Positions 38,691 to 47,450 of a stretch of DNA of 64,000 bases are shown here, piece after piece; position 1 is the first letter of the stretch; each line of letters opens with the position of its first letter. The DNA lies in contig NZ_JAMQAW010000008.1 of assembly GCF_023701525.1 (NCBI RefSeq), positions 42,286 to 106,285 on the forward strand, read 5' to 3'. Under the pieces are notes generated by a model. That model was not told the DNA's origin. It ran no database searches and worked only from the letters and a program-made list of their open reading frames with translations. The position numbers were made by a program, and so were the translations under genes. Origin of the DNA: Streptomyces albipurpureus (lineage in GTDB: Bacteria > Actinomycetota > Actinomycetes > Streptomycetales > Streptomycetaceae).

Positions 38691-39011
38691 CAGACCTGCC
38701 GCTCGCTATGACCCACTCCTTGAGCCTCACGGCGGGAAACGCTTGACGCTGGTGATGGCGGCCGTCCCAGCGGGCACCCCTGCCGATGCTCCTGGAGCCC
38801 GCAGCGATCATCGGCGGTTGCATCCCATGGCCGCCAGAAGGGGTCGCTGCCTTCTGTCCCACCGCGGCATCGAATCATCCCCGGGCGCGGCTACGGAGCA
38901 TGGGATCCCTGGCGGTGATCCCAGGCGAGCGATGATCTCTGTCCAGCTGAGCGGTCATCTTCATGGCGAGGGCCCCATGGCGCGCACACTCGATTCATGA
39001 GGGCATGAGAC

Positions 39012-39275
39012 ATGGACAAACAGTTCACCGCCACCCTGCGGAAGAGCCCCGAGGCCGGAGGCTGGACCTATGTCGTCTGGCCTGAGTCCGTGGAGTTCTT
39101 CGGTACCCGCGGCCTCGTCAAGGTTCGCGGCACGATCGACGGGCACCCCTTCCGCAGCTCCTTCATGGCCCTGGGGGACGGCACCCACAAACTGCCGGTC
39201 AAGGCCGATGTGAGACGGGCGATCGGCAAGGAGGCCGGGGACTCGGTCACGGTCCATCTGGAGGAGCGACTCTGA
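39012..39275 (+). CDS. DUF1905 domain protein
   Basis: An 87-residue protein, the size of a single DUF1905 domain. Blocks seen are [82 protein letters not shown], a compact beta-rich fold. The biochemical role is unknown. It has no signal peptide and stands alone between the MMPL relic and recO. Confidence 0.88.
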   Translation: MDKQFTATLRKSPEAGGWTYVVWPESVEFFGTRGLVKVRGTIDGHPFRSSFMALGDGTHKLPVKADVRRAIGKEAGDSVTVHLEERL

Positions 39276-39831
39276 GGGCCGGCTCTGAGGACCGATTCAG
39301 CGCACTGGTTCAACGGAACCTTTCCGAAGCCGCAGGGGCGGCAACCGGCTCGGACCCAAGCAGCCACTCGGCCCCAGACCGAGGTCGCTGTCTAGGGCCC
39401 CTCAAGGCCGAGTGGGCCGTAGCCGGGGGAGTGGCGCACAGAAACGGTCGGGTCAGGTGCGCGCCCGGTCTCTGGTGCCCGCACCCGCCCCACAGCACCG
39501 TCGGCGTCGCGGCCCGCCCCCGGCCGACGCGGGGCGCGATCCGGCACCGATCCCGCATCGTGCCCCGCGCGCCCCCCGGTCCCCTCGAACGGCCTTCCGA
39601 AGGGGCCAAAGGTCCTCCCGGAAGGGATGGGGGCAACCCTGGGGGCAACCAAGTGATCCATGGCCCAGCGAGGTTCTTCGGCGGGGTGATCCCCCTGCTA
39701 GGGGCACTTTCGCCCCACGATTGACTCCCGCCCCAGGGCTGATGGGGAACAGCGGGACGGAAACCGGGGCCGGGGAGAGACTTCCCGGGGGACCGGGCCC
39801 TGGGCCCCCGACCGTACGGGACAATGGGCCC
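39276..39831. other. Gap before recO, no gene recognised
   Basis: About 556 bp with no convincing ORF; the frame of recO is open upstream from 39412, but that extension has no similarity to RecO. The last bases carry a GC-rich inverted stretch (CGGGGGACCGGGCCC...GGGCCCCCG, about 39787-39810) and the GACAAT box of recO. Confidence 0.5.
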
Positions 39832-40596
39832 ATGAGCCTTTTCCGTGACGATGGGATCGTCCTGCGCACCCAGAAGCTCGGCGAGGCCGATCGCATCATC
39901 ACCCTCCTCACCCGTGGCCATGGCCGGGTGCGGGCCGTCGCCCGTGGAGTCCGACGTACCAAGTCCAAGTTCGGCGCCCGGCTGGAGCCCTTCTCCCATG
40001 TCGATGTGCAGTTCTTCGCCCGCGGCAGCGAACTGATCGGCCGCGGCCTCCCCTGGTGCACGCAGAGCGAGACCATCGCCCCGTACGGCGGTCAGATCGT
40101 CACCGACTACGCCCGCTACACCGCGGGTACCGCCATGCTGGAGACCGCTGAGCGATTCACCGACCACGAGGGTGAGCCCGCCGTCCAGCAGTACTTGCTC
40201 CTCGTCGGCGGCCTGCGCTCCCTGGCCCGCAGTGAGCACGCCCCCCATCTCATCCTCGACGCCTTCCTGCTGCGTTCCCTCGCCGTCAACGGGTACGCCC
40301 CCAGTTTCGACGACTGCGCGAAGTGCGGTCTCCAGGGCCCCAACCGCTTCTTCTCCGTCGCCGCCGGCGGTGTCATATGCGGCGACTGCCGGGTGCCGGG
40401 AAGCGTCGTACCCTCGACCGAGGCCATCAGACTGCTCAGCGCGCTGCTGACCGGTGACTGGCCCACGGCGGATGCCTGCGAGGCCCGCCACGTCCGAGAG
40501 GGCACCGGACTGGTGTCCGCCTATCTGCACTGGCATCTGGAGCGCGGCCTGCGCTCGCTCCGCTATGTCGAGTACGCCGAGAAACAGCCCCGGTGA
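39832..40596 (+). CDS. recO: DNA repair protein RecO
   Basis: RecO, 254 residues, loads RecA with RecR and anneals SSB-coated strands in RecF-pathway repair. It has the N-terminal OB fold ([54 protein letters not shown]) and a helical domain with a zinc site (CAKCG ... VICGDCR). ATG 39832 is six bases after GACAAT (39820-39825), so it is probably leaderless. uppS follows after 67 bp, the standard actinobacterial order. Confidence 0.96.
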   Translation: MSLFRDDGIVLRTQKLGEADRIITLLTRGHGRVRAVARGVRRTKSKFGARLEPFSHVDVQFFARGSELIGRGLPWCTQSETIAPYGGQIVTDYARYTAGTAMLETAERFTDHEGEPAVQQYLLLVGGLRSLARSEHAPHLILDAFLLRSLAVNGYAPSFDDCAKCGLQGPNRFFSVAAGGVICGDCRVPGSVVPSTEAIRLLSALLTGDWPTADACEARHVREGTGLVSAYLHWHLERGLRSLRYVEYAEKQPR

Positions 40597-40663
40597 ACGG
40601 CCCGGTCCACCGGGGATTCCGAGAAGCCGCCGAGCAAGCAGAGCAATAGGAGATGTGAACCGC

Positions 40664-41488
40664 ATGGCACGACGCGGAATCCTGGGCAGGGCCCGCCGCG
40701 ACTACAAGGTCCCCGAGCCCCACCCCTCCGGCGCCCGGCCGCCGAAGATCCCCGGTGAGTTGGTGCCCAACCATGTGGCCTGTGTCATGGACGGTAACGG
40801 GCGCTGGGCCAAGGAGCGGGGACTGCCCCGTACCGAGGGGCACAAGATCGGCGAAGCCGTCGTCCTCGATGTGCTGAAGGGCTGTTTGGAGATGGGGGTC
40901 AAGAACCTCTCCCTCTACGCCTTCTCCACCGAGAACTGGAAGCGCTCACCCGACGAGGTCCGCTTCCTGATGAACTTCAACCGCGATGTCATCCGCCGCC
41001 GCCGCGACGAGATGGATGAACTCGGCATCCGTATCCGCTGGGTCGGCCGGATGCCCAAGATGTGGAAGTCGGTCGTCCAGGAGCTCCAGGTGGCCCAGGA
41101 GCAGACCACCGGCAATGACGCCATGACGCTGTACTTCTGCGTCAACTACGGCGGTCGCGCCGAGATCGCCGACGCCGCCCAGAGGCTCGCCCGGGATGTG
41201 GCCGCGGGCAAGCTCGACCCCTCCAAGGTCAATGAGAAGACCCTGCAGAAGTACCTGTACTACCCCGATATGCCGGACGTCGATCTCTTTCTGCGTCCGA
41301 GCGGTGAACAGCGCACCTCCAACTACCTGCTCTGGCAGAGCGCGTACGCGGAGTTCGTCTTCCAGGATGTGCTCTGGCCGGACTTCGACCGCCGCGACCT
41401 GTGGCGGGCCTGCCTGGAGTACGCCCAGCGGGACCGTCGCTTCGGCGGGGCGATCCCCAATGAGATCCCGGGGCAGAGCGGTGTCTGA
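40664..41488 (+). CDS. uppS: Isoprenyl transferase (cis-prenyltransferase)
   Basis: An undecaprenyl-diphosphate-synthase-type enzyme of 274 residues that builds the lipid carrier for cell-wall synthesis. The catalytic [16 protein letters not shown] (Asp in DGNGRW, about residues 39-50), [12 protein letters not shown] and the C-terminal [26 protein letters not shown] with FDRRDL are intact. ATG 40664 is used; AGGAG at 40648-40652 is 11 bases away, and a GTG at 40655 is in frame but unlikely. It overlaps the next gene by eight bases. Confidence 0.95.
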   Translation: MARRGILGRARRDYKVPEPHPSGARPPKIPGELVPNHVACVMDGNGRWAKERGLPRTEGHKIGEAVVLDVLKGCLEMGVKNLSLYAFSTENWKRSPDEVRFLMNFNRDVIRRRRDEMDELGIRIRWVGRMPKMWKSVVQELQVAQEQTTGNDAMTLYFCVNYGGRAEIADAAQRLARDVAAGKLDPSKVNEKTLQKYLYYPDMPDVDLFLRPSGEQRTSNYLLWQSAYAEFVFQDVLWPDFDRRDLWRACLEYAQRDRRFGGAIPNEIPGQSGV

Positions 41489-42080
41489 GGACATCGAGGT
41501 CAGGGCCGTGGAGCTGGTCTACCGGCCCACGGTCGATGACACGCTCACCGGGTTTCTCATCCAGCGCAGAAAGACCCCATCGGGCCGCGGCCAGCTGGTG
41601 GGCTGGCCCATCGCGGCGGTGGCGGCCTTCGTCGGTGCCTGGATGCGGCTGGATGGCACCGGGTCTTGGGGCGATCCCGTGGTGCTGACGCTGCTGGTGG
41701 GAGGGCTCTTCCTGATGACGATGACCCTGTGCCTGCCTCGGATGATGGCACGGCAGATGCACAAGCTCATCGATCAGCGGGGCGAGTACCACGCGGTGGT
41801 GGATGAGCACGGCGTCCAGATGACGGCGGAAGGCTTCGCACAATCCGCTGACTGGAAACTGCTGACCCGCTATACCGAGACCGATGAGCGGTTTGTCCTC
41901 CTGGGCGCGGACAAGAGCACCCTCGGACTGGTCGTACTCCCCAAGCGCGGACTCCCACCCGGCCCTGGCACCTCAGCGATCCCAGAAGGCTCAGAGGAGC
42001 CGGAGAGCGCGGAAAGTACGGAGATCACTGGTGCGGAGAGCCTGCGGACCGTCCTGGACCGGCATCTCCAACGGATCTAG
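41481..42080 (+). CDS. YcxB-like membrane protein
   Basis: A 199-residue protein with an N-terminal soluble strand pair ([20 protein letters not shown]), two transmembrane segments at about residues 40-55 and 65-80 ([16 protein letters not shown] and [20 protein letters not shown]) and a YcxB-type PH-like C-terminal domain ([40 protein letters not shown]). Function unknown. The GTG start overlaps the uppS end, so it belongs to the recO-uppS transcript. It is convergent with zur, 30 bp apart. Confidence 0.8.
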   Translation: MSEDIEVRAVELVYRPTVDDTLTGFLIQRRKTPSGRGQLVGWPIAAVAAFVGAWMRLDGTGSWGDPVVLTLLVGGLFLMTMTLCLPRMMARQMHKLIDQRGEYHAVVDEHGVQMTAEGFAQSADWKLLTRYTETDERFVLLGADKSTLGLVVLPKRGLPPGPGTSAIPEGSEEPESAESTEITGAESLRTVLDRHLQRI

Positions 42081-42110
42081 AGAGCCAGCCACCAGGCGGT
42101 CCGCAAGCGT

Positions 42111-42539
42111 TTAGACGCCAGTGGCGCAGTTGGCGCAGGTCCCGAAGATCTCCACCGTGTGCGCCACATTCACAAAACCGTGCTGCGCCGCCACGGTCTC
42201 GGCCCACTGCTCCACCGCTGGACCCTCGACCTCCACCGCCTTGCCGCAGCCCCGGCACACCAGATGGTGGTGGTGGTCGTCGGTCGAGCAACGTCGGTAG
42301 ACCGACTCGCCGTCATTGGTGCGCAGCACATCGACCTCGCCCGCGTCCGCGAGGGATTGAAGTGTGCGGTAGACCGTCGTGAGGCCTACGGAGTCGCCGC
42401 GATGCCTGAGCATGTCGTGGAGCTCCTGCGCGCTGCGGAACTCATTCACCTCATCCAACGCAGCCGCTACCGCGGCACGCTGCCGAGTGGACCGTCCTCG
42501 CACTGAGGCGGTGTTACCGCCGCTAGGCGCAGTCGCCAC
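42111..42539 (-). CDS. zur: Zinc uptake regulator Zur (Fur family)
   Basis: A Fur-family repressor of 142 residues. The DNA-binding part is TRQRAAVAAALDEVNEFRSAQELHDMLRHRGDSVGLTTVYRTLQSLADAGEVDVL. The metal sites are DHHHHLVCRGCGK and the C-terminal CANC (structural zinc CxxC pairs), with HTVEIFG. Its place behind znuACB identifies it as Zur rather than Fur or Nur. The start is GTG 42539, 57 bp after the znuB stop, so zur is autoregulated through the two Zur-box-like sites in front of znuA. Confidence 0.93.
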   Translation of the reverse strand: MATAPSGGNTASVRGRSTRQRAAVAAALDEVNEFRSAQELHDMLRHRGDSVGLTTVYRTLQSLADAGEVDVLRTNDGESVYRRCSTDDHHHHLVCRGCGKAVEVEGPAVEQWAETVAAQHGFVNVAHTVEIFGTCANCATGV

Positions 42540-42596
42540 AGGTGCCTCCTTGCTTCGACCACCATGCTAATGGGGGCCAATTCTGCCAGGTCGGGC

Positions 42597-43496
42597 TCAG
42601 ACCCTGACGTCGCCGCCCGGCTGGCGCATACCCGGCAGCTCTGAGCCGCACTCCGGGCGGTCCATATCCGCTTCCGCTGCCCTGGCCCGCCTCCTCGCCA
42701 GTGGTGTGGCGAGCGCGGTCAGTGCGATGAAGACGGCGATGGCGAGCAGCACGATGGTCGCACCCGGGGGCACATCCTGGTAATACGAGGTACTGGTACC
42801 CGCCACAGCCACGGTCACGCCGATCCCCACGGCGAGGGCGAACGTCGCCTTGAACGATCGGGTGATCTGCTGGGCGGCTGCCACCGGCACCACCATCAAC
42901 GCGCTGACCAGCAGAAGTCCCACCACCCGCATGGCGACCGAGACGGTGACGGCCGCTGTGACCGCGATCAGCAGATTGAGCGCGCGCACCGGTAGGCCGG
43001 TGACCCGTGCGAAGTCCTCGTCCTGGCTGACGGCAAACAGCTGCCGCCGCAGCCCCACCGACACCAGCATCACCAGGGCGGCCAGCGCGGCGATCGCTGT
43101 GAGATCCGCGTCGGAGACCGTCGAGAGCGAGCCGAAGAGGAACGAACTGAGGTTCGCGGTCGACCCGGTGTCCGAGAGGTTGATCAGCAGGACACCGCCT
43201 GCCATGCCGCCGTAGAAGAGCATCGCGAGCGCGATGTCCCCGCGCGTTTTGCCGTAGGTCCTGATCAGCTCCATGGCGATGGCGCCGATGATCGAGACGA
43301 GTGTCGCCATCCAGATGGGATTGGTGGAGAGCAGGAACCCGAGGCCGACACCGGTCATCGCGACATGGCCGATTCCGTCGCCCAGCAGCGCCTGTCGTCG
43401 CTGCACCAGATAGATGCCGATGGCGGGGGCGGTGATGCCGACGAGCAGTGCCGCGATGAGCGCGCGCTGCATAAAGGCCGTTTCCAGGATTTCCAT
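42597..43496 (-). CDS. znuB: Zinc ABC transporter permease
   Basis: ABC-3 family integral membrane permease of 299 residues with about eight hydrophobic segments. The family signature IGIYLVQRRQALLGDGIGHVAMTGVGLGFLL is near the N-terminus and GLLLVSALMVVPVAAAQQITRS near residue 195. The gene is two bases behind znuC and coexpressed with it. It moves zinc delivered by ZnuA through the membrane. Confidence 0.94.
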   Translation of the reverse strand: MEILETAFMQRALIAALLVGITAPAIGIYLVQRRQALLGDGIGHVAMTGVGLGFLLSTNPIWMATLVSIIGAIAMELIRTYGKTRGDIALAMLFYGGMAGGVLLINLSDTGSTANLSSFLFGSLSTVSDADLTAIAALAALVMLVSVGLRRQLFAVSQDEDFARVTGLPVRALNLLIAVTAAVTVSVAMRVVGLLLVSALMVVPVAAAQQITRSFKATFALAVGIGVTVAVAGTSTSYYQDVPPGATIVLLAIAVFIALTALATPLARRRARAAEADMDRPECGSELPGMRQPGGDVRV

Positions 43497-43498
43497 GA

Positions 43499-44311
43499 TC
43501 AGGTCAGCAGTCCCGTGCGGAGCGACTCATCGGCCGCGTGCGGATGTACGTGGTCATGGCCGGGCAGCGCGTGCTGACCCATGGCCTTGGGCGGCGGTCC
43601 GTCATGGACCACGCAGCCGTCGCGCAGCACCACGGCCCGGTCGATCAGCGGCTCGATCGCGCCCAGCTCATGGAGCACGAGCAGTACGGTCGTACCGGCC
43701 GCGACCTGCTCACGCAGAGTGTCGGCGAGGATGCCCTGGCTGGCGAGGTCGACCCCGGCCATGGGCTCGTCCATGATCAGCAGTTCGGGCTCGGACGCCA
43801 GCGCCCGGGCGATCAGCACCCGCTGGTGCTGCCCCCCGGAGAGGGCGCTCACCGAGTCCTTGGCCCGGTCCCCGAGCCCCACCAGCTCGATGGCGTGGTC
43901 CACGGCCGCCCGGTCGACCCGGGAGAGCCGTCCAAGACGGGCCCGGGAGAGCCGCCCCGATGAGACGACCTCGCGGATGGTCGCGGGCACCCCACTGGCG
44001 GCTGTGGTGCGCTGGGGTACGTATCCGATGCGCGACCACTGACGGAACCGCCGCAGTTCCGTACCGAAGAGGGCGATCTCACCGTCGGTGAGCGGTACCT
44101 GTCCGATCACGGCGCGTACGGCGGTGGACTTGCCGGAACCGTTGGCACCGAGCAGGGCGACCACCTCGCCGCGGGTGACGGTCAGATCGACGCCGCGCAG
44201 TACGGGCCGGGAGCCGAGTGACGCCCGGGCTCCGCAGAGGGATATGACGGGTTCGCTTCCCGATGGCACAGTTGCCTCCCGCGGTTGGGTCATGGCGCGC
44301 AGTCGGTTCAT
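43499..44311 (-). CDS. znuC: Zinc ABC transporter ATP-binding protein
   Basis: An ATPase of 270 residues with Walker A LLGANGSGKST, the signature SALSGGQHQRVLIARALA, Walker B LLIMDEP and the switch histidine in LVLHELG. The C-terminal 25 residues are histidine-rich (MGQHALPGHDHVHPHAADE), which may sense or buffer zinc. The ATG overlaps the znuA stop (ATGA); an internal ATG at 44293 is an alternative. Energises zinc import. Confidence 0.94.
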   Translation of the reverse strand: MNRLRAMTQPREATVPSGSEPVISLCGARASLGSRPVLRGVDLTVTRGEVVALLGANGSGKSTAVRAVIGQVPLTDGEIALFGTELRRFRQWSRIGYVPQRTTAASGVPATIREVVSSGRLSRARLGRLSRVDRAAVDHAIELVGLGDRAKDSVSALSGGQHQRVLIARALASEPELLIMDEPMAGVDLASQGILADTLREQVAAGTTVLLVLHELGAIEPLIDRAVVLRDGCVVHDGPPPKAMGQHALPGHDHVHPHAADESLRTGLLT

Positions 44312-45264
44312 TTCGCGCCCAGGGCTTTCTTCAGGGCGGTCAGATTGGACTCCATCACCGCGATGTAGTCGTCACCCTTGGACTTGTCGGTGATCCCTTC
44401 GAGCGGGTCGAGGACGTCCGTCCTGAGCCCGGTGTCGTCGGCCAGGGTCTTCGCCGTGCGGTCGCTGGCGAGCGTCTCGAAGAAGACCGTCGTCACCTTC
44501 TCCTTGGCCGCTATGGCCCGGAGCTCCTTGATCCGGGCCGGGCTGGGCTCGGACTCGGGATTGACGCCCGAGACGCCCTCCTGGTCGAGGCCGTACCGCT
44601 CGGCGAGGTAGCCGAAGGAGGCATGGGTGGTGATGAAGGTCTTGGTGGCGGTGGTCCTGAGCCCCTGCCGGTAGGAGGCGTCCAGTCGGTTCAGCTCGCC
44701 GACCAGGGCATCGGTGTTCTTCTGGTAGGCGGCGGAGTTGTCCGGGTCGGCCTTGGTCAGGGCGCTGCCGACGCCCTGGGCGACCTCCGCGTACTTCGCG
44801 GGGTCGAGCCAGATGTGCGGATCGCCGCCCGCCTCGCTCTCGTGGTCGTGCCCTTCCTCTCCGTGGCCCTCGTGGTCGTCGCCCTGGTGCGACTCCAGCT
44901 TGGTCAGGGTGGCCGCATCGATCTTGTGCTCGGCCTCGGACTGGGCGATGGCCTTGTCCACGGCGGGCTGGATGCCCTTGAGGTAGAGGATCAGCCCGGC
45001 TTCGCCCAGTTCGGCGGTCTGCCGGGGCTTGAGTTCCAGATCATGGGGCTCGACACCCGGCTTGGTCAGGGTGGAGACGGAGACATGATCGCCGCCGATC
45101 CGCTCGGCGAGGAATTCCATGGGGTAGAAGGACGCCACGACCTTCAGCCTGCCGTTCTCCTTGCCGTCGCCGGCGTCGGAGGAGGAGCAGCCGGACACGG
45201 CCACCAGGCCGAGCGTGACCGCACCAGCGGCAGCTGTTGTACGTATAAGGCGTCCTATGTTCAT
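44308..45264 (-). CDS. znuA: Zinc ABC transporter substrate-binding lipoprotein
   Basis: A cluster A-I metal-binding lipoprotein of 318 residues. It has a signal peptide with lipobox VSGC (Cys26). LKVVASFYPMEFLAERIGG and GVEPHDLELKP carry the first metal ligand; a histidine-rich loop follows (HQGDDHEGHGEEGHDHE, about residues 130-147), then DPHIWLDP and THASFGYLAERYGL. The loop marks it as a zinc-specific ZnuA. ATG 45264 (MNIGRL) is chosen: the promoter -10 (GAAAAT) ends eight bases upstream, so the mRNA is probably leaderless, and the Zur-box-like sites cover that promoter. Confidence 0.94.
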   Translation of the reverse strand: MNIGRLIRTTAAAGAVTLGLVAVSGCSSSDAGDGKENGRLKVVASFYPMEFLAERIGGDHVSVSTLTKPGVEPHDLELKPRQTAELGEAGLILYLKGIQPAVDKAIAQSEAEHKIDAATLTKLESHQGDDHEGHGEEGHDHESEAGGDPHIWLDPAKYAEVAQGVGSALTKADPDNSAAYQKNTDALVGELNRLDASYRQGLRTTATKTFITTHASFGYLAERYGLDQEGVSGVNPESEPSPARIKELRAIAAKEKVTTVFFETLASDRTAKTLADDTGLRTDVLDPLEGITDKSKGDDYIAVMESNLTALKKALGAK

Positions 45265-45302
45265 GACACTCATTTTCAACAAAAATGGAAACGATTGTCA
45301 AC
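45264..45302. promoter_or_regulatory. znuA promoter with two Zur-box-like sites
   Basis: On the minus strand the promoter reads TTGACA (45302-45297), 19 bp, GAAAAT (45277-45272). Two 7-1-7 palindrome-like sites overlap it: TGGAAACGATTGTCA (45286-45300) and TGACACTCATTTTCA (45264-45278), both close to the TGAAAACGATTTTCA-like Zur consensus as I recall it for Streptomyces. Zur bound here would block RNA polymerase completely. Confidence 0.8.
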
Positions 45303-45407
45303 AAGGCCCTGTCAGGGGTGGGGGCCGCAACCGATTTGATCCAAGGGGTGCGCCCGCCGGTAATCTGAAGCATTCGCCGTTAGCCGTCGTCCTATGAAGA
45401 GAGCACC

Positions 45408-46790
45408 GTGGCCGCCGACAAGATCGATACGATCGTCAACCTGAGCAAGCGCCGTGGCTTCGTCTACCCCTGCAGTGAGATTTACGGCGGCCAGAAGGCC
45501 GCCTGGGACTACGGGCCGCTGGGCGTTGAGCTGAAGGAGAACCTCAAGCGTCAGTGGTGGCGCTATATGGTCACCTCGCGTGAGGACGTCGTCGGAATCG
45601 ACTCGTCGGTGATCTTGGCCAGTGAGGTCTGGGTGGCCTCGGGCCATGTCGCCACTTTCAGTGACCCGCTCACCGAGTGCACCTCCTGTCACAAGCGTTA
45701 CCGTGCTGACCATCTGATCGAGGCGTACGAGGCCAAGCACAACAAGAGCCCCGAGAACGGCCTCGCGGACATCAACTGCCCGCACTGCGGCACCAAGGGC
45801 GCCTTCACCGACCCGAAGCAGTTCTCGGGTCTGCTCTCCACACACCTCGGCCCCACCCAGGACTCCGGCTCCGTCGCCTATCTGCGGCCCGAGACCGCCC
45901 AGGGCATCTTCACCAACTTCGCCCAGGTGCAGCAGACCTCGCGCAAGAAGCCGCCGTTCGGCATCGCCCAGATGGGCAAGTCGTTCCGGAACGAGATCAC
46001 GCCCGGCAACTTCATCTTCCGCACGCGTGAGTTCGAGCAGATGGAGATGGAGTTCTTCGTCAAGCCCGGCGAGGACGAGCACTGGCAGCAGTACTGGATG
46101 GACCAGCGCTGGAACTGGTACACGGGCCTCGGGATGCGCGAGGAGAACATGCGCTGGTACGACCACCCGAAGGACAAGCTCTCCCACTACTCGAAGCGCA
46201 CCGCCGACATCGAGTACCGCTTCCAGTTCGGCGGCAATGAGTGGGGCGAGTTGGAGGGCGTGGCCAACCGCACCGACTTCGACCTCAACGCACACTCCAA
46301 GGCGTCCGGTCACGATCTGTCGTACTTCGACCAGGAAGCCGGCGAGCGCTGGACTCCTTATGTCATCGAGCCCGCCGCCGGTGTCGGCCGCGCGATGCTG
46401 GCCTTCCTCCTCGACGCGTACAACGAGGACGAGGCCCCGAACGCCAAGGGCGTCATGGAGAAGCGCGCTGTGATGCGTCTGGACCCGCGGCTCGCCCCGG
46501 TGAAGGTCGCGGTGCTGCCGCTCTCGCGCAACCCGCAGCTCTCCCCGAAGGCCAAGGGCCTCGCGGCGGACCTGCGGCAGAACTGGAACATCGAGTTCGA
46601 TGACGCGGGCGCGATCGGCCGTCGCTACCGTCGCCAGGACGAGATCGGCACGCCGTTCTGTGTCACCGTCGACTTCGACACCCTCGACGACAACGCCGTG
46701 ACCGTGCGTGAGCGCGACACCATGGCACAGGAGCGGGTCTCCCTGGACCAGATCCAGTCCTACCTCGGTAGCCGTCTCCTCGGCTGCTGA
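45408..46790 (+). CDS. glyS: Glycyl-tRNA synthetase
   Basis: Class II glycine-tRNA ligase, alpha2 type, 460 residues. Blocks are [35 protein letters not shown], motif 2 with [14 protein letters not shown] and [25 protein letters not shown], motif 3 near [11 protein letters not shown], and the anticodon-binding C-terminus. The GTG start at 45408 has GAGAGC upstream. It is divergent from znuA with 143 bp between the starts. A terminator follows. Confidence 0.97.
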   Translation: MAADKIDTIVNLSKRRGFVYPCSEIYGGQKAAWDYGPLGVELKENLKRQWWRYMVTSREDVVGIDSSVILASEVWVASGHVATFSDPLTECTSCHKRYRADHLIEAYEAKHNKSPENGLADINCPHCGTKGAFTDPKQFSGLLSTHLGPTQDSGSVAYLRPETAQGIFTNFAQVQQTSRKKPPFGIAQMGKSFRNEITPGNFIFRTREFEQMEMEFFVKPGEDEHWQQYWMDQRWNWYTGLGMREENMRWYDHPKDKLSHYSKRTADIEYRFQFGGNEWGELEGVANRTDFDLNAHSKASGHDLSYFDQEAGERWTPYVIEPAAGVGRAMLAFLLDAYNEDEAPNAKGVMEKRAVMRLDPRLAPVKVAVLPLSRNPQLSPKAKGLAADLRQNWNIEFDDAGAIGRRYRRQDEIGTPFCVTVDFDTLDDNAVTVRERDTMAQERVSLDQIQSYLGSRLLGC

Positions 46791-46804
46791 TCCCCACCGC
46801 CCCC

Positions 46805-46840
46805 AAGGGGCCGCCGGGCACTACCGTCCGGCGGCCCCTT
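46805..46840 (+). terminator. glyS terminator
   Basis: A perfect 13-bp stem (46805-46817 and 46828-46840, loop 10 bases), with the right arm ending CCCCTTTG, 15 bp after the glyS stop. Confidence 0.88.
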
Positions 46841-46965
46841 TGCCGTGGCCCCAAGAGCCCCGGGGAGCCCGCGTTCACCACGGGCTCACGGCACATCCGG
46901 ATCCGTGCCCGATTCGACGGAAAATCGGATGCCACCTCCTCTCCTGGGCGGGTACCGTCAGCCGT

Positions 46966-46995
46966 ATGTCTTCGTTCTTCCAGATCTACGAGTGA
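46966..46995 (+). CDS. Possible 9-residue leaderless peptide upstream of the DUF6243 gene
   Basis: ATG TCT TCG TTC TTC CAG ATC TAC GAG TGA encodes MSSFFQIYE. A TACCGT -10-like box (46953-46958) is seven bases before the ATG and a weak -35 (TGCCAC) is 17 bp further, so the ATG could be at the transcript start. The DUF6243 gene begins 68 bp after its stop. It is far too short for any family argument. It may be a regulatory leader peptide or chance. Confidence 0.35.
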   Translation: MSSFFQIYE

Positions 46996-47063
46996 GAGAG
47001 CGGCGCTCACCCGCCCTCGTCTGACGACCCCCCAGTCACTTCTCACCACCTATGGGAGAGCCC

Positions 47064-47288
47064 ATGGCCAAGAGCCGCAACAACCTTCTCGGTGTGGGGG
47101 GACAGCGCAAGAAGCTGTCCCGCGCCGATCAGCAGGGCCATGGCCCCGCGCGCAACGCCGATCGCCAGGTCACCGCTGACCAGAAGGCGGAGCTGCTCCG
47201 CAAGATGCGCGAGCGGGCTCAGGACACCGAGCCCGAGGCAGCCGAAGGCTCCGAGCAGCCCCAGGAGTCCCCGACCAACGAGTCCTGA
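47064..47288 (+). CDS. DUF6243 family small protein
   Basis: A 74-residue, highly charged protein (MAKSRNNLLGVGGQRKKLSRADQQ...) with a basic first half and an acidic, Gln/Glu-rich end. The N-terminal MxKSRNNLLGVGGQRKKLSR is the hallmark of the actinobacterial DUF6243 family. No membrane segment, probably partly disordered. Function unknown. ATG 47064 follows GGGAGAG; ATG 47052 and GTG forms upstream are not needed. Confidence 0.85.
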   Translation: MAKSRNNLLGVGGQRKKLSRADQQGHGPARNADRQVTADQKAELLRKMRERAQDTEPEAAEGSEQPQESPTNES

Positions 47289-47450
47289 CGCTCGGTCCTG
47301 ACCCAGTGGCCCCACCCCGTCCGCGTAGGCACACCGCTCACGCCCGTACGGTGTGGGGCCGCTCTGTTGTGCTTTGACGGTCCGCCCGCTGAGGGGTTCC
47401 TGCCGAGGCGCCCGCCCGTCCGCTGGCACTTCCGAGCCGAGTCAGGCGGT

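Noticed and set aside
38700..39000. Continuation of the MMPL frame to 39000
   Set aside because: After 38680 the translation shows no membrane segments or MMPL similarity.
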